Source: Nymphaea colorata (lineage: Eukaryota > Streptophyta > Magnoliopsida > Nymphaeales > Nymphaeaceae). From it: a stretch of DNA of 64,000 nt. The stretch's first letter is position 1. The number at the start of each line of letters is the position of its first letter. Under the pieces are notes generated by a model that worked only from the letters and a program-made list of their open reading frames with translations, was not told the origin of the DNA and did not search any database. A program made the translations under genes and the position numbers. Positions 22,712-35,279 of the stretch are shown here, in pieces. The DNA lies in NCBI RefSeq assembly GCF_008831285.2, contig NC_045149.1:7342417-7406416 (forward strand), in the 5' to 3' direction.

Positions 22712-25700
22712 GCAGTGTCTGATTTGGTCTCGCCATTCCTTCGAATTGAGCACTAAGGAAATGTTTTCTTGGATGGTTGGTGACCAGGTGATAATATCCT
22801 CCACCATATGAATTTCAGCCTGAAGATTGTTGGTCTGTTTATGGACAATCTTCAGGCAATCTTGAGGAGGTCATAGAGAAGGCAATCTTGAAGGCTACCT
22901 TCATTTCTGAAGCTTTTCTAGCCACACCTTCTCCAATCAAGTGGGGGTCTTCCCAAAGTGTTTGGCAGAAACTCTGATTGAAGAACAATTATCTCCATGT
23001 CTAACTTTATTTCGGAGCTTCCATATTTTACCCACAATAAATGATGTGATAACTCTTCCTAAGTCAGATAACCGTCCTCTCTTAAATGCAATAGACGTCC
23101 ATTTGTTGATTCTCCCATGAAGATACAGGTGGTTGCCCATGGTTATGCCAAATTTATAGTAGAAAAATTTTCAAACCTGTTTAGAAAACTCGCACTGAGT
23201 AAATAGGTGTTCACAACTTTCCTCCTCTCTCACAAAGGACACAATGGTTGGCCAGTTGTACTCCAAAACTCTTGAGGCAATCTAGAGTCGTTAAGCGTTG
23301 TGCCACTGCTAGATACAAAAACCAATTAGACCTACGAGGTGTTCTATTGTTCCACGAATTTTTCCTCCAACTTTTCTTCACATCCTTCCTTCTAATTTTC
23401 TTGTAGATATCACGACTACTAAAAGCGGAGGTAGCATCCCCTCCCCTTCGCCCTCAAGGAGAGTATTTTGGTTGAGCAAAAGATGAATCCACGGGGAACT
23501 GGTGCACGCCCTAACCTGATCTCGCATAACCATGGTTTGACAGTAATAAAGATGATTTCCACCTTGCCATAATCCTCAGCAGAGAGGAGCGAACTTATGA
23601 TACCAATTCTCCAAGAATCGTACTAGAAACTTGTTCGCTTTCTATCTCCAATATTCCATGAGATTAGGTAGCTGACTTCCTCCCAACCCCATTGAATTCC
23701 TTTCCAGGAAGCTGAGTGCTTGCCATTATATCTGGAAATCCAAAGGCTACTGCGAGCCAAGTAATTGGTGCGAACTAAAGAGGTCTAGGTAGACTCGTCT
23801 ATGAACACCTTAATAGCCTATTGGATCATGTATGTGCGGTTCATGGCGGAGATGTCTTTCAGATTTACTCATCTCTCTTCATGCGAAAGACAAAGTATAT
23901 CTCAATTAACGAGGTGGCAATGATGATCATGATCAGCAACCCCCCATAAAAAGTTACACATTAAACACTTGATTTTTCTCAAAGTGAGAATCTTGAAGGC
24001 TCTTGCCCAATAATTGAAAAGTTGGTGAATAATTGATTGTATAAGACAGAGTTGGCCCGCATACAAGAGAAATATTCTCCTCCACCGTTTAACTTCGAAA
24101 TCATCTTTTGGAGAAGGAGGTTACAAAGGTCCCTTAGTCAATTGCCCTGAGAAGCGTGGCAGACCAAGATAAGTGAGGGGTAAGTGTTTCGCCTCCCAAC
24201 TTAAAATCTTTGAATCTCCTCTACGATGCAGTCTCTAGTATGAATTATGAAAGAACGTGAGTGAGGATTTATTGTGGTTAATCTTCAAACCAGCTTTTCC
24301 TTCAATCTCTCCAAGGATAGTTGAAATGTGTCTGATATTCCTCTTGGTTGCCCGACAGAAAAGGATAAGATCGTCAACATAAGCAAGGAGCAGGGTTATG
24401 TGCCGAAGTCCTGGAAGCTTGGGGCATTGGATGCGGCCTAGATCTTTATGTAGCTTAAGATTTAGAATAATCATTTCCATGTCTCAAGTCCTATGCCCGG
24501 TAAAAAGCCTACCTTCTCGACCATTGACAATAACTGCAAATGAGGTAATGGAAACATATGTCATAACTCTGTTTATCCATATTTGAGAGAAACCCAAAGC
24601 AGCTAGAGCATTCTTCAAAAACCCCCAGTTAACTCTGTCGTAAGCTTTTGAAAGGTCAAGTTTCATAATCACAGACACTCCATTGTGGTGCTCCTTAGTC
24701 CTTACTATGAGCTATCTCATGAGCGATAAGAACCTAATCATGAATGAGGCGCGAAGGAAGGAAAACACCTTGTTTTTTGCCTAAAAGTTGGCCAAGGTTC
24801 TTCCTCATACGATTGATCATCACTTCAGTGATGAATTAAAAATATTATTGCACAGGGCGATTGACCAAAAGTCGCTTATATTGGTAGCTCCAGTAAATTT
24901 CAGAATAAGGACAAGATGTGCCTTATTGGCTTTTTTAACAAGTATACTCAATCTGAAAAAGTCTTTGATAGCATCTATCGCATCATTGCACACAATGTCC
25001 CAATACGTTTTGAAGAAACCATAGGTGAAGCCATCCGGCTCAGATGCTTTGTCACTACAAAACTCAAAAACAAGTATACGGATCTCTTCAGTTGTAATAG
25101 GGTGGTCCAAGAACAGATTATCTTCTAGAGACACCTTGGGTCCCAAGGTACAGCCCCCCATCACAACCCGATCTGATTGATCATGCTGGAAAAATTCCTC
25201 AAAAAAACTAGAAGCAGCCTCCAAAATCTCTGCATGGTCAGTAACTATGAGACCATGGACGAGAAGAGAGGAGATTATGTTCTTGGTCTTTCTATAGTTA
25301 GCTTGAGCTTGAAAGTGTCTTGTATATCTATCCCCCTTCTGTACTCTCTTAACTCTGGATTTCTGCTTACACAAAAGATAGTCTTCCTTCAAAGTTTGTT
25401 CAAGTTTTAACTGAAGATTATGTTCTAAGAGTCCATCAGTTTGAAGACCTATAGCTTGTCTGAGTTGAAGCTTCATCAGCTCTTTTCTTAAGCTAGTGAT
25501 ACGTTGCTTAGTGTCTCTAAAAACATGTGTGTTCTAGTGAGCTACTCATTTTCTGGTAGTCTCTAATTTAGTAATCAGCTGTATCACTCTACAACCCAGA
25601 GAGGACACCACTCAAGCTGATGCCACAACATGTTTGCATCCTTCCCGAAGGGTCCAACAATTATAGAAGTTGAAAACTATTTTTCTCCCTTGTAATCTCC

Positions 25701-26280
25701 TGCTACCATCGATATAAAGCAACAAGATTGTTCTTGGGAGAACTTTGAGCCTGAAATTGAACTGCATATCATAGAGCCACTACTGGCTCACCATAGCCCA
25801 ACCAAAACGACATTGGATACGGGCCTCTCCCAGCCGATTATTACACCAATTGACGCTGAGATTATCGTCTTCAACTACTGTGAAACTATAATTACTGATG
25901 AACTTATTAAACATCTGACAACTCTACCTATTTGGAGGCCTTCCAGTTTTGTCTCTGGCTTCTGGCATTGAATTCATGTCACCAATAACACAAACCAGCC
26001 CATCAAGGGTGCTCAACCATCAGCTGAGGCTCTCCAAAGTGTCTCCTAGACAAGTCCGAGTGTAGAAAGATTCCACACACGACGACGGAAAAATCAGTGT
26101 GTTTATGTTGGCATGCAACCTCAATCCACGTAGAAGTGATCCACACTGAAGCGTGCTCTTGTGGATCAACAACAGCTGCTGAATGGCTATAGAATATACT
26201 GGTAGTTCGGGTGAGTGGGGTATGATGCACTGCTCAAATAGGGCTGAATCTCCCACCCAACACCGCATCCCCAAAGATAC
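22712..26280 (-). pseudogene. LINE (L1-type), first copy, 5'-truncated and degenerate
   Basis: Read on the minus strand from 26280 toward 22712. The first part is an endonuclease remnant (about 26270-25900), including DMNS near 25975. RT follows at about 25480-24235, with GFFKTYWDIV near 25020, FWSIALCN, DLSKAYDRVNW at about 24660 and the active-site AYVDDLILF at about 24370. Last comes a zf-RVT-like cysteine cluster (CVLC, CEHLF, C) near 23200-23260. Several frames and stops. It continues past the gypsy insertion to the 3' part at 15725-15992. Compared with copy 2 it lacks the PLSPYLFLVVME segment. ORF1 is absent. Confidence 0.9.
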
Positions 26281-28289
26281 GGAATATATTGCTGGTTGTT
26301 TTGATGTTGAACACTTTTCACAAGTGCTCTTTTGTTACAAATGATACGTTATCCCCTTCAACAGTGTGCATTTAGTGCCAAAAAATGGGTTCCGAATTTA
26401 ACAGGGGAAAGAATTTCTCCCTGAAAAATAGATGAGGTGCATGCTGCACTGGACTTTTCATGTTGAGTGCCTTGAACAGATGAGCATTACTGGTTTCTGC
26501 CTATCAGATGCCATATTCATCAATCATTGCCTGCTTTTCTGAGGAATCATTTTACTAAGTCCGGGTCGCTGCAGAAAACCTCACCTTGGCTTTCATCTTT
26601 TCATCCGTGTTGATCCTTCTCTTTGTTCATGTAGACTATGAAACAACATATTGATTAATGAAACAACAAGTACTGCTTAGCAGACCGCTACCAACATATT
26701 GATTAATGTAAAAATGTGAACGGGAGTTTGATGAATTATCTATGCCAGAAAATCACTACGCGCCCACACCAATTAGAAGTGAGCATATATCAAGTACGTG
26801 GTTCATTTTGAGAAGAGGAGGAGCGCATTCATTAATCTTCATATACACACGCCAACACCATGGCCACCCGAAGGGACTTATACACGAGATACATTGGCTA
26901 CAGGGACAGCTCAAGATAAGGATCACACCAGAGAGGAAGAAACCTTGATCAAATCAACTAGCTCGCAGGATCAGCTAGTTCTGACTATGTTAACCAAATA
27001 GGCTGGGTTTAAATATGGTCCTTAATTGAGGAAAATCTGTTTATTTGGGATAGGGTGAAGAGCAGGTGTGCCTTATACCTCCCATCAGAGAGGACTTGAT
27101 AGGGTAACATTTTAAGTAAAAGAAAACTTCTACTGGAAAATTACCTTGAAAGACAACTTTCAATGAAAGTTAAGAGAGAGAGAGAACAATTTGTACTGTA
27201 TATATTTTTAAATAACTATAATTTCTTTGGCAGAGGTACAAATTCTTTTATTAGTCTACTTTGTCTCTGTTATGTGAGTTGTCCTACCTTCTTCATATAT
27301 TAGCAATTAAAATTATGGAATAAAGATTACCTGTTATTTCGAGTGAATTTTTTTCTTTGTTATGTTTATCGCTTATGCAGTTTGTTCTGTTGAATTATGT
27401 TATTAACAATTTCGTCATCTGTTTTTAGTTTGTTTCTATTTGTGTATTAGAGCATAAATATAGAATTTTATTATGCCATGAACAAAAACGGGAAGGAACG
27501 TCATGAATGGTTTGAGGTTGAAAGTTTTATGTTCTTCATTCTTCTTTTCTTCATACAAGATCCCAATAAATTTCCAACGTCCGAATCCCATTTGTATTCC
27601 GATTCTTATACTAGTCCATTCGAGAGTTGACTTAATTTGAAAGCGGGGTGCAAATTTAAGGGGCCATTTGACCGCGTTAAATTTTGATTCTAAAATTAAA
27701 ATTTTAAAAACAAAATTCTACCTTCTATTATTCCTTTGTGTTTGATATTTTTAACTTTTGACTATAGAATTGAAAATGGTATGTTTGACAAAACTTGCAT
27801 TTAAATTTTAGAATTGATGAATTAAAAACTATCTTAACATGTGGCCTTAAGAGAGATTAAAAGAATTAATATTCTGGCATCATAATTCCTCTTCTTAATC
27901 GTAGAATCACAATTCAAGAATTTTGATTCAATGGGCCTATAACTCCAAAATCAAAATTCTTTATTTGACAACTTAATTTCATTTCATCAACAAGTAAATA
28001 AGTTAGTTTTAAATTATTATGTTAAAACAACATACATACACTTGGGTCCGCCCTGTTTCCATACAATTACTTGTCGATAATAATGAACAAAGGTTTGTAG
28101 GGACACGCGGTTCGTAAGAACCTGATTTGTTCATACAAATAGGACAACTGTAACCAATTAAATGTTAACATCAAGTAGCATCCATTTCCAAATGTACTTT
28201 GAAATATTTTGGAAGGAAAAGCAGAGATATATTAAGAAAACATGTATATATCTTTTTCTATTCCCTTCCAAAATAGAAATACATACGGC

Positions 28290-28484
28290 CAGGGGCGGAG
28301 GGAGGGAGGGGCCGCCCAAGCCATGGCCCGGGTGAGCGCAGGAAAAAAAAAATTACATTGAAAAAATCAAATTCTTTTAGTTTGGCTCGACCCGTCGCTC
28401 TTGGTTTCTCCTCTTGGCCCGACCCTGCCCCGACCTGCGAATCGTCTTGGCCCGACGGTAGAAAAAATCTTGGCTCCGCCCCTG
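28290..28484. mobile_element. hAT-like MITE, recent, empty site in block A
   Basis: A 195-bp insertion with inverted termini CAGGGGCGGAG and CTCCGCCCCTG and a perfect 8-bp duplication CATACGGC (28282-28289, 28485-28492). Block A reads ATACACACGGACCACAT without it (about 11231-11245). 8-bp target duplications with CAGGG-type ends are characteristic of hAT elements. Too short to encode a transposase. Confidence 0.92.
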
Positions 28485-28689
28485 CATACGGCCCACATAT
28501 ACCACTACCACTCATAATTAAGCATGCAAGGAACTTCATAGAGGTGGACATATACACGAACGTCATGCTTGTGTCACCTCACCAAAGGTTAAATCAATGT
28601 TGTTAAGTGCATTAATGTGAAGTGATGTGTTAATCTTGTGATGCTAGGTGATCCACAATATAGCGTAAGCATTAGGTCTAAAATTTTGA

Positions 28690-28977
28690 AATGTATAATA
28701 TCCTTAAAAAAATGAATAATAAAAGGAAAGATAAATTTGAAAAATTAAATTATATGAAAAAAATACTTTAAGTTTATTTTCTATAAATTGAAACTAACTA
28801 TAGAGGTATGGTCTGGATAAAAGTTAAGTCTCTCCAATGTACGATAGGAATTTATGAAAATTGAAAAACCAAAGGCTGAAAGATTTTTTTTGCTTGTTAG
28901 CTTTTATATACACATGAAAGAAAGAAAATTTTCACTCTCAATTCGTAAGATTTTTGTGCATGAAATTCACATTTGAT
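28690..28977. other. B-specific insertion of about 290 bp, unclassified
   Basis: Block A goes directly from GCATTAGTCTAGAATCTTG to TAAAACC at about 11430, whereas B has extra AT-rich sequence between GTCTAAAATTTTG and GATCTTGTAAAACC. The ends do not give a convincing inverted repeat or target duplication. Confidence 0.55.
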
Positions 28978-29858
28978 CTTGTAAAACCTTACTGTTTTTT
29001 CTCTTTCATCTCTCATGATGATAGTTATCATCATCACCATGGGGGAGATCTTCTCTTTCTTTTTTTCTTTTTTTTTTTGGAGAACAAAATTTTCTTTCAT
29101 TAAAGAAAATTAATGCTCATAACCGTGAATATCCATAATACCAATTACCAATATGCAGACTGAGATTATAATCTATATTTGACCACTCCATACCCTATAT
29201 TTAACTGAAACAAAAGAATCAGGTGATAATTGAGAAACATTGATTTGATGTAGACACCAGGGCGTCCGCTTACATGTTAGAGATTTTTGTCTGTCTAAGT
29301 CAAATTCGGACCTTCACAAAAGAAAACTAAACATTCTATTCCATACAAAGCAAACTTTAATGTATGACTCAATATGACAAACAGTTTGTGAAATGGAAAA
29401 CAAAAGGGTTTAAGATATAAAAATTTACATACAGGCACCCAATAAAAGATGAAGTCAAATTGACAAGTTTTGTTCCTTGAAATAAATTTGTGCACAAAAT
29501 ATCAAATTCATATATCTAATGCAATACAGATGAACCCGCAAAAACCAGAAAACATGTGATATCTTGAAGAATCAGTAAAAGTGACTATTGATTGGTGATG
29601 TGCAAGTTTTCCTGCACAAGAATAAAAATTCTAGAACAGATACAAAGAAGTAGGGGCCTCATACTCACAACTCAGGTTCACATAAAATCTGCATACTTAT
29701 TTAGCTTCTTTCAAAATTTGACTTCATGATTCCAAATGCAAAGACGAAAGCAAAAGGAACAGAAAACCCAATAGGACAGTCATAGGCCGTAGTATAATGC
29801 CCTAAAAAAAATCTAGATCTCCAAAATGTGAAGTAATTGGACCATATATGGTCAAAGC

Positions 29859-30016
29859 CAGGGCTAGAGGGTAAGAAAAATCAAAATTTTACATATAAAT
29901 TTTAAAAATTTTAGTTTAATTGATATAAAATTTTTGAAAAATTATATTTTAATCTCTGTTAAGAATTTAAAACTATAGTTTGCCCCTGCAACAAAAAATT
30001 CATACTTCCGCCCCTG
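29859..30016. mobile_element. Decayed CAGGGGCGGAG hAT-like MITE, block B copy
   Basis: Orthologous to 12322-12481, with the same flanks GTCAAAGC and GTTCAAGC. It therefore predates the duplication. Confidence 0.65.
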
Positions 30017-30330
30017 GTTCAAGCAACAGGGCATGCCTGATAATACCACTTCCACCTTATTAAAATATGCTGTAAAACACCAATATCAAAGAACTTAACA
30101 AGAAAATCTTACCAAAGGATAAAGCGACCTATGTCTAGTGACATATTAAAATAAAAGCATGAATAATTTAATGAGAGAGACGGGGAAGCAAATCTTCACC
30201 AAACATTACTTTGTTCCTTTAAGATAATATCATGATAGCTAGATGAACTTGTATATTTTAATCATATGCTTCCTTTTTTGTTTATTTTATTACAGAAGCT
30301 TTTATAATTTTCTTGGTAAGCTTTCTTGGT

Positions 30331-31040
30331 TATCTGGTTCTCATGGTGCACTTCTCTTGGCTCGGTCCTGGCTTGGTAGTTGCCAACTGAAGGTTGAGGA
30401 TCCCATTGCAGAAGATTAAACTGTTATTTTTTAGGAATACGATGAGGGCTGTAATCTTTTGATCATTCGTCAAGATTTTGATGTGTTTTACGGAAAGGAA
30501 TCAAGAGGGATCGGGTATTATGGAAGTCATGATCTTAAGATATTCCTTAATGAGGCCGAGAACTTCACGCAAGACATTCAAATCACTAGGGAAGAAGCAA
30601 TTGCCTCAAGAGCATGATCCAAATTGCTGACACGAAGGAGCCAAACAAGGATTTGAAGAACAGAAAATAGAAAGGTGTGATCATACGATTAACTTCTCTT
30701 ATTATATTTTCTGTTCTCCAAATCCTTGGTTGGCAATCTTGGTTTCAGCAATCTGGATTGAGTTTTTGCAGCAATTGCTTCTTCCCTAGTGATTTGAATG
30801 TCTTTCATGAAGTTCTCGGCCTCATAAAGGAGTAGCTTAAGATCATGACTCATGCACTACCCAATACCTCTTGACTCCTTCCCGTAAAACACCTCAAAAT
30901 CTCGACCAATCGATTAAAAGAGCTCACCCATGTTCATATTTCTAGAAGATAGTAGTTCCCGTCTTCCCCAACGAATACTCATCCTGCGGTTTACCAAGCC
31001 AGGACTAAGCCAAGAGAAGCGCACCATGAGAAACAGATGA
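30331..31040. repeat. Hairpin-forming inverted duplication of a gene fragment, copy B
   Basis: Arms 30331-30674 and 30704-31040, loop about 30 bp. Colinear with 12786-13481. Arm 1 here preserves a longer translation, including DFDVFYGKESRGIGYYGS, followed by HDLKIFLNEAENF and DIQITREEAIAS, before a stop. This gives the best view of the source protein's C-terminal part. The source is not recognised. Confidence 0.8.
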
Positions 31041-32032
31041 CCAAAAAAGTGGACCGATAAAATTGTAGAAGCTTCAGAAAAATAAACAAAAAAGAATGCA
31101 TCTTCAATTGTTTGTCCAATATTCAGCTCTATGACTTAGAATATGAAGGAGAAGCATGCCAAATTGTCTAAGGCATCATTTGTTAGGGCAACCACACAAA
31201 GAGTGAATTATATGCACTGTAGGTGTGTACCTTAAAAAAGTAGAAGCTGGTTATATGTAGCTGGTTATATGTACAGGCCTGTAACCTGTGCACATTTTAT
31301 TGTGCATAGGTGGCTACGGTCCCAATGAAAGTGGTCAGATGTACTCTAAAGGCTGTATATGTGCACACGTCCCCAAAAAAGTACATAGGAGTTGCCTCAT
31401 TTTAGAAACTAAAAAAAAAAAGAATTTATTTTTAACATTTTCACTACTTTTTTCGTCCTTATAAAAAATGTTTTCTTTTTATAATCAAAAGGTATTTTGA
31501 GTATTATGCATGGTGGTGCATAATTTTGCACAAAAGGTGCATGTAGGGCATCAATGGCAGTAGTAGAAAAATGAGAAGGCTGCACTGTACAACACAATCA
31601 AGGGCAGCAATATAGGCCCAAACAAAAAAAAAAAAACAAAAAAAGAAAGCTTTGTTGGAGCGGTAGCGTTTTCAGGAACTCCTTTGCAACAAAGGGAATC
31701 ACCTAGGAGACGTGCATCCTGATTTTACTAGAAACCGATGGAACTCTGATATGATGATAAAAGTGAAGGAAGCAACGAAGAGAAAAGCAATGAAGTTCGT
31801 GTGCCTTGCTAAGAGGCTTACAAATGTACAAATATATATAGGCGTGCTTTATAATTGTTATAAGAGATGTACATAGAAATTTGTTATAATGTTCCCAATA
31901 TTTGTGCTTTCACATTGAGCTAGCAGATTTAGTTGCCTCTATTGATATGCATAAAACAGGGGTGGCATATCTTGCCAAATCTTGACAAATAAGGAAAGGG
32001 AGGGAGATAGAAGGGGAAGTGTGGCTCTTTGG

Positions 32033-32190
32033 CAGGGGTGGAGTTAGAAATTTCATGTTAAAGGATATTATAATAAATTTTAAAATTTTAAAGGACATCA
32101 ATATGTAAATGAGAAAATTTGCTTTAAGGTTTCAATATGAAAATAAGTATTTTTGTAGGCTGGTGTGAGCAATTGCCTAAGTGGTGCCTA
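32033..32190 (+). mobile_element. GGGGCGGAG-family relic, block B
   Basis: Counterpart of 14515-14640. It starts GGCAGGGGTGGAGTTAGAAA and includes GGACATCAATATGTAAATGAG and GTGTGAGCAATTGCC. It is slightly longer than the A copy. Confidence 0.55.
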
Positions 32191-32467
32191 TACCCTTCAA
32201 CACTGTTACTCTTAGGGTGACAGCCCAAAGAATCCGTGATGAGCGAGGATGAGGGACCAACAGAAGGTGCCACCATGTTAGAGACATAAATTACCTTATA
32301 TGTAAGATTAAATTAATCAAAGGCCTTTAATTCCATCTTCTCTTCAAGATTCTATTTTTAAAAGGATCCTTCCGGTTAAAAGGAAAAAATGGATTCTTCC
32401 GGCTGAATGGAGGAATCTGGCCTCTCATACATGTTTCCTCATGCAATGCATCGAGTGACGTGTGTGA

Positions 32468-32852
32468 CAAAGTCACAAAAAACACGCTATTTTCGAAAAA
32501 AATGCAAGAAGAAGAAATGCTGTTTAAAACTTAAAAAAATGTGAAAAACAAAAAAAAAACACGTTTTTAATGGATTTTTAACTCGTTTTTTCAATTTTTC
32601 ACTTTTTTTTCAACTTTTTTGATGCCAAACAGTTTTTTTTTCATTTTCTATTTTTTATTTGTTGCAAATCTACTTAAATTTTGATGTTTGTGTTATTATT
32701 TTCTCACTTATTTTACTTTTTCTCCATCTTTTGTTTTTTTAATTTTAAAAAAATTATCATATTTTCCCTTTTCCTGTATTTTTCAATGATGTTGTATTAT
32801 ACCCAAAAAAAATTTCGCCCTTTAAAACTTTGAAACATTATTTGTGACTTTG
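32468..32852. mobile_element. GTCAC-type TIR element, 385 bp
   Basis: Left end CAAAGTCACAAAA and right end TTTGTGACTTTG are inverted repeats, flanked by GTGTGT on both sides. Block A shows the empty site GACGTGTGCACATGG at about 14920. The interior is A/T-rich. A reverse-oriented, clearly homologous copy lies at 49085-49470 (shared AACTGTTTGGCAT, AATAAGTGAGAAA). Confidence 0.8.
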
Positions 32853-33294
32853 GTGTGTACATGGAGGAATTTGGCCTTCCACACATTATCCGATGCATTG
32901 CATGGGGGATGCATTTGAGAGGTTGGATGGCCGTAGGAATCCACTGCCTCCTAAAAAATGTCAGTTTGACTCATCATCAATGAAAAGACAGATAGTGACA
33001 TAACATAGAAGGAAATTAGCTTGTATCACTTGTCATTTCTTTAGCAATTGAAGAAGAAATGCAACAAAGTTCTAAATTAATAAATTATATCCTAGCAAAG
33101 ACAAATTTTTATTTCTGTGCCCAACAGATATGAGACAAATAAGTGGGTTGTCACAATGTGCCTACATGTATTTAGAGCTTAATCTCTCTTTCTCTCTCTC
33201 CCAACATTTTTGTAAATTAGGAGATAACTTGTAACACGGTTTTGCTTTAATGCATTTTTTCTACTTGATATTTGTTTTTTTGTTCTTGTTACTT

Positions 33295-33430
<136 letters not shown>

Positions 33431-33571
33431 TATGGGTCTTTCTGCTGCAAACCTGTCGGGGGATGCCTTCACAATATTATTAACAAGAAATAAAGATTTA
33501 TAATAAGCTTACACAAAAACATAGTAGGAAGATGGCCTAGCAATCAGGAAGAACATCCTAAACTATCATGC

Positions 33572-34548
33572 CTATGTCACATGAGTGAGGGGAGTTGGTG
33601 CCGGAGCGGCACTTCTAAAAAAATTTAGGTGCGATGAGGGTATTTGTTATTATTATTATTTTATTATATATATAATAGAATAAGCATGTATAAATTATCA
33701 TTACAATTTAGTTATTGATGTATATGACATACTTGCATAATTGTATTGCATAGGAAAATATCATAACAACATATATCATATATAATATATTATATATAGT
33801 AATTTAGTAATATGACATACTAACAGTCTAACATAAAACATAAAAAACTGATAGAATCATAGAAGCATAAATTGAAAATTTGAAATTAAAACTTCAAAAG
33901 AACAACACTAACCACAGCTGGTTGGCTGCATAATGCGTATATAAAAAAGCTTATATTGTATTTATATCATGACAATATATCACTATATCAGTTGCAAACA
34001 GGGGCGGAGGGAGGGGGGGGCCTAGGCCATGGCCCCACCCTAGCTAACTAAAAAAAAAATTACATTAAAAAATTTTAATTGTTTTAATATACTTTTTTGT
34101 ATTCTGATTTAGTTTGGCCCTACCTGGATAAATTTTTTGGACCATTTGGTCCGGTCGAAAGACCATTTGGCCCGCCCCTGAAAAAAATCATGACTTCACC
34201 CCTGGTTGCAAAGTATATATGCAGGGTTGCATATGTACATGACTGACAATATATATTTGTTAGTTGAACTTCAAAACTCTTATAGTAAATTCAAGAACAA
34301 CTGAACAAGCATAAAAAATAAAATGTTAAAATGTATACAACAATAACACCAAAAAATGGGACACATTTAGACTGAACGCGAGTTGGGTGCGTGTTAGAAA
34401 TGGATAAATATAGTTTGGTGCAGCTGACTGCATCTGACTTGTGTTCACTGGGCTTGGGTGCGAGTCGAAGCTGCACCCATGTCGGGTGTGCACCCAACTT
34501 GACGCGACTCAGGTGCGGCAGTAAAATAGAAGAATTTGTGTGACTTAG
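33572..34548. mobile_element. 977-bp TIR element inside LINE 3' region, block B only
   Basis: Ends CTATGTCACATGA and (complement) CTAAGTCACACAA are inverted repeats. Flanking octamers TATCATGC and TATCACAC fit a decayed 8-bp duplication. Block A lacks it (ACTGTCACGCACTAC near 15855). The right part is rich in GGGTGCG / CACCCAA words. No transposase frame. It was later invaded by the element at 33999-34204. Confidence 0.75.
33999..34204. mobile_element. hAT-like MITE nested in the 977-bp element
   Basis: 206 bp with ends CAGGGGCGGAGG and CTTCACCCCTG, flanked by a perfect 8-bp duplication GTTGCAAA (33991-33998, 34205-34212). Its first 40 bp resemble those of 28290-28484 (GGGAGG, then GCCATGGCCC), so the two are from one subfamily. 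Confidence 0.92.
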
Positions 34549-34555
34549 TATCACA

Positions 34556-35279
34556 CATTACCAAGGCATAGTTGAAGAGCAAGGGCCACTACATTAGCAT
34601 CTGGGTTACAGTCGAAAATGTGAAAAAAGCTACGTCGCATGTGCAGTATAGTGTTGATGTACATAGCATTAGAAGGGTGGGTAATGCAGTGCCTGATATG
34701 GTCTTGCCATTCCTTCGAATTGAGCACTAAGGAAATCTTTTCTTGGATGATTGGCGACAAAGTGATAATATCCTCCACAACATGAATTTCAGCCTGAAGA
34801 TTGTTGTTCTGTTTATGGAAACAATCTTCAGGCAATCTTGAGGAGGTAATAGAGAAGGCAATCTTGAGGCTACCTTTTCCCCTTATAACAACTAACTGGA
34901 TTGTGAAAGATGACTTGAGGGCTATCTTATTTATTTCTGAAATAATAGAGGTCGCAAGCCATAGTTGCATGTCTTTTTCACTCGCAGCTTTTCTAGCCAC
35001 ACCTCCAATCAGGCAGAGGTCTTTCCAAAGTGTTTGGCAGAAACTCTGAATTGGAGGAAAATTATCTCCATGTTTAATATTATTTTGGAGTTTCTATATT
35101 TTACCCACAATAAATGATGAGATAACTCTTCCTAAGCTAGATAACCATCCTCTCTTAAATGCAATGGACGTCCATTTGTTGATTCTCCCTTGAAGATAGA
35201 GGTGGTTGCCCATGGCTATGTCAAATTTATAGTAGAAAAATTTTCAAACCTGTTTAGAAAACTCGCACTAAGTAAATAG
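34556..35279 (-). pseudogene. LINE copy 2, 3' portion
   Basis: The minus-strand frame at 34551-35000 gives the C-terminal ORF2 region (SFFHIFDCNPDANVVALAL), matching the broken counterpart beside the gypsy element. It is interrupted at 35279 by a copia insertion. It continues at 37947. Confidence 0.8.
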
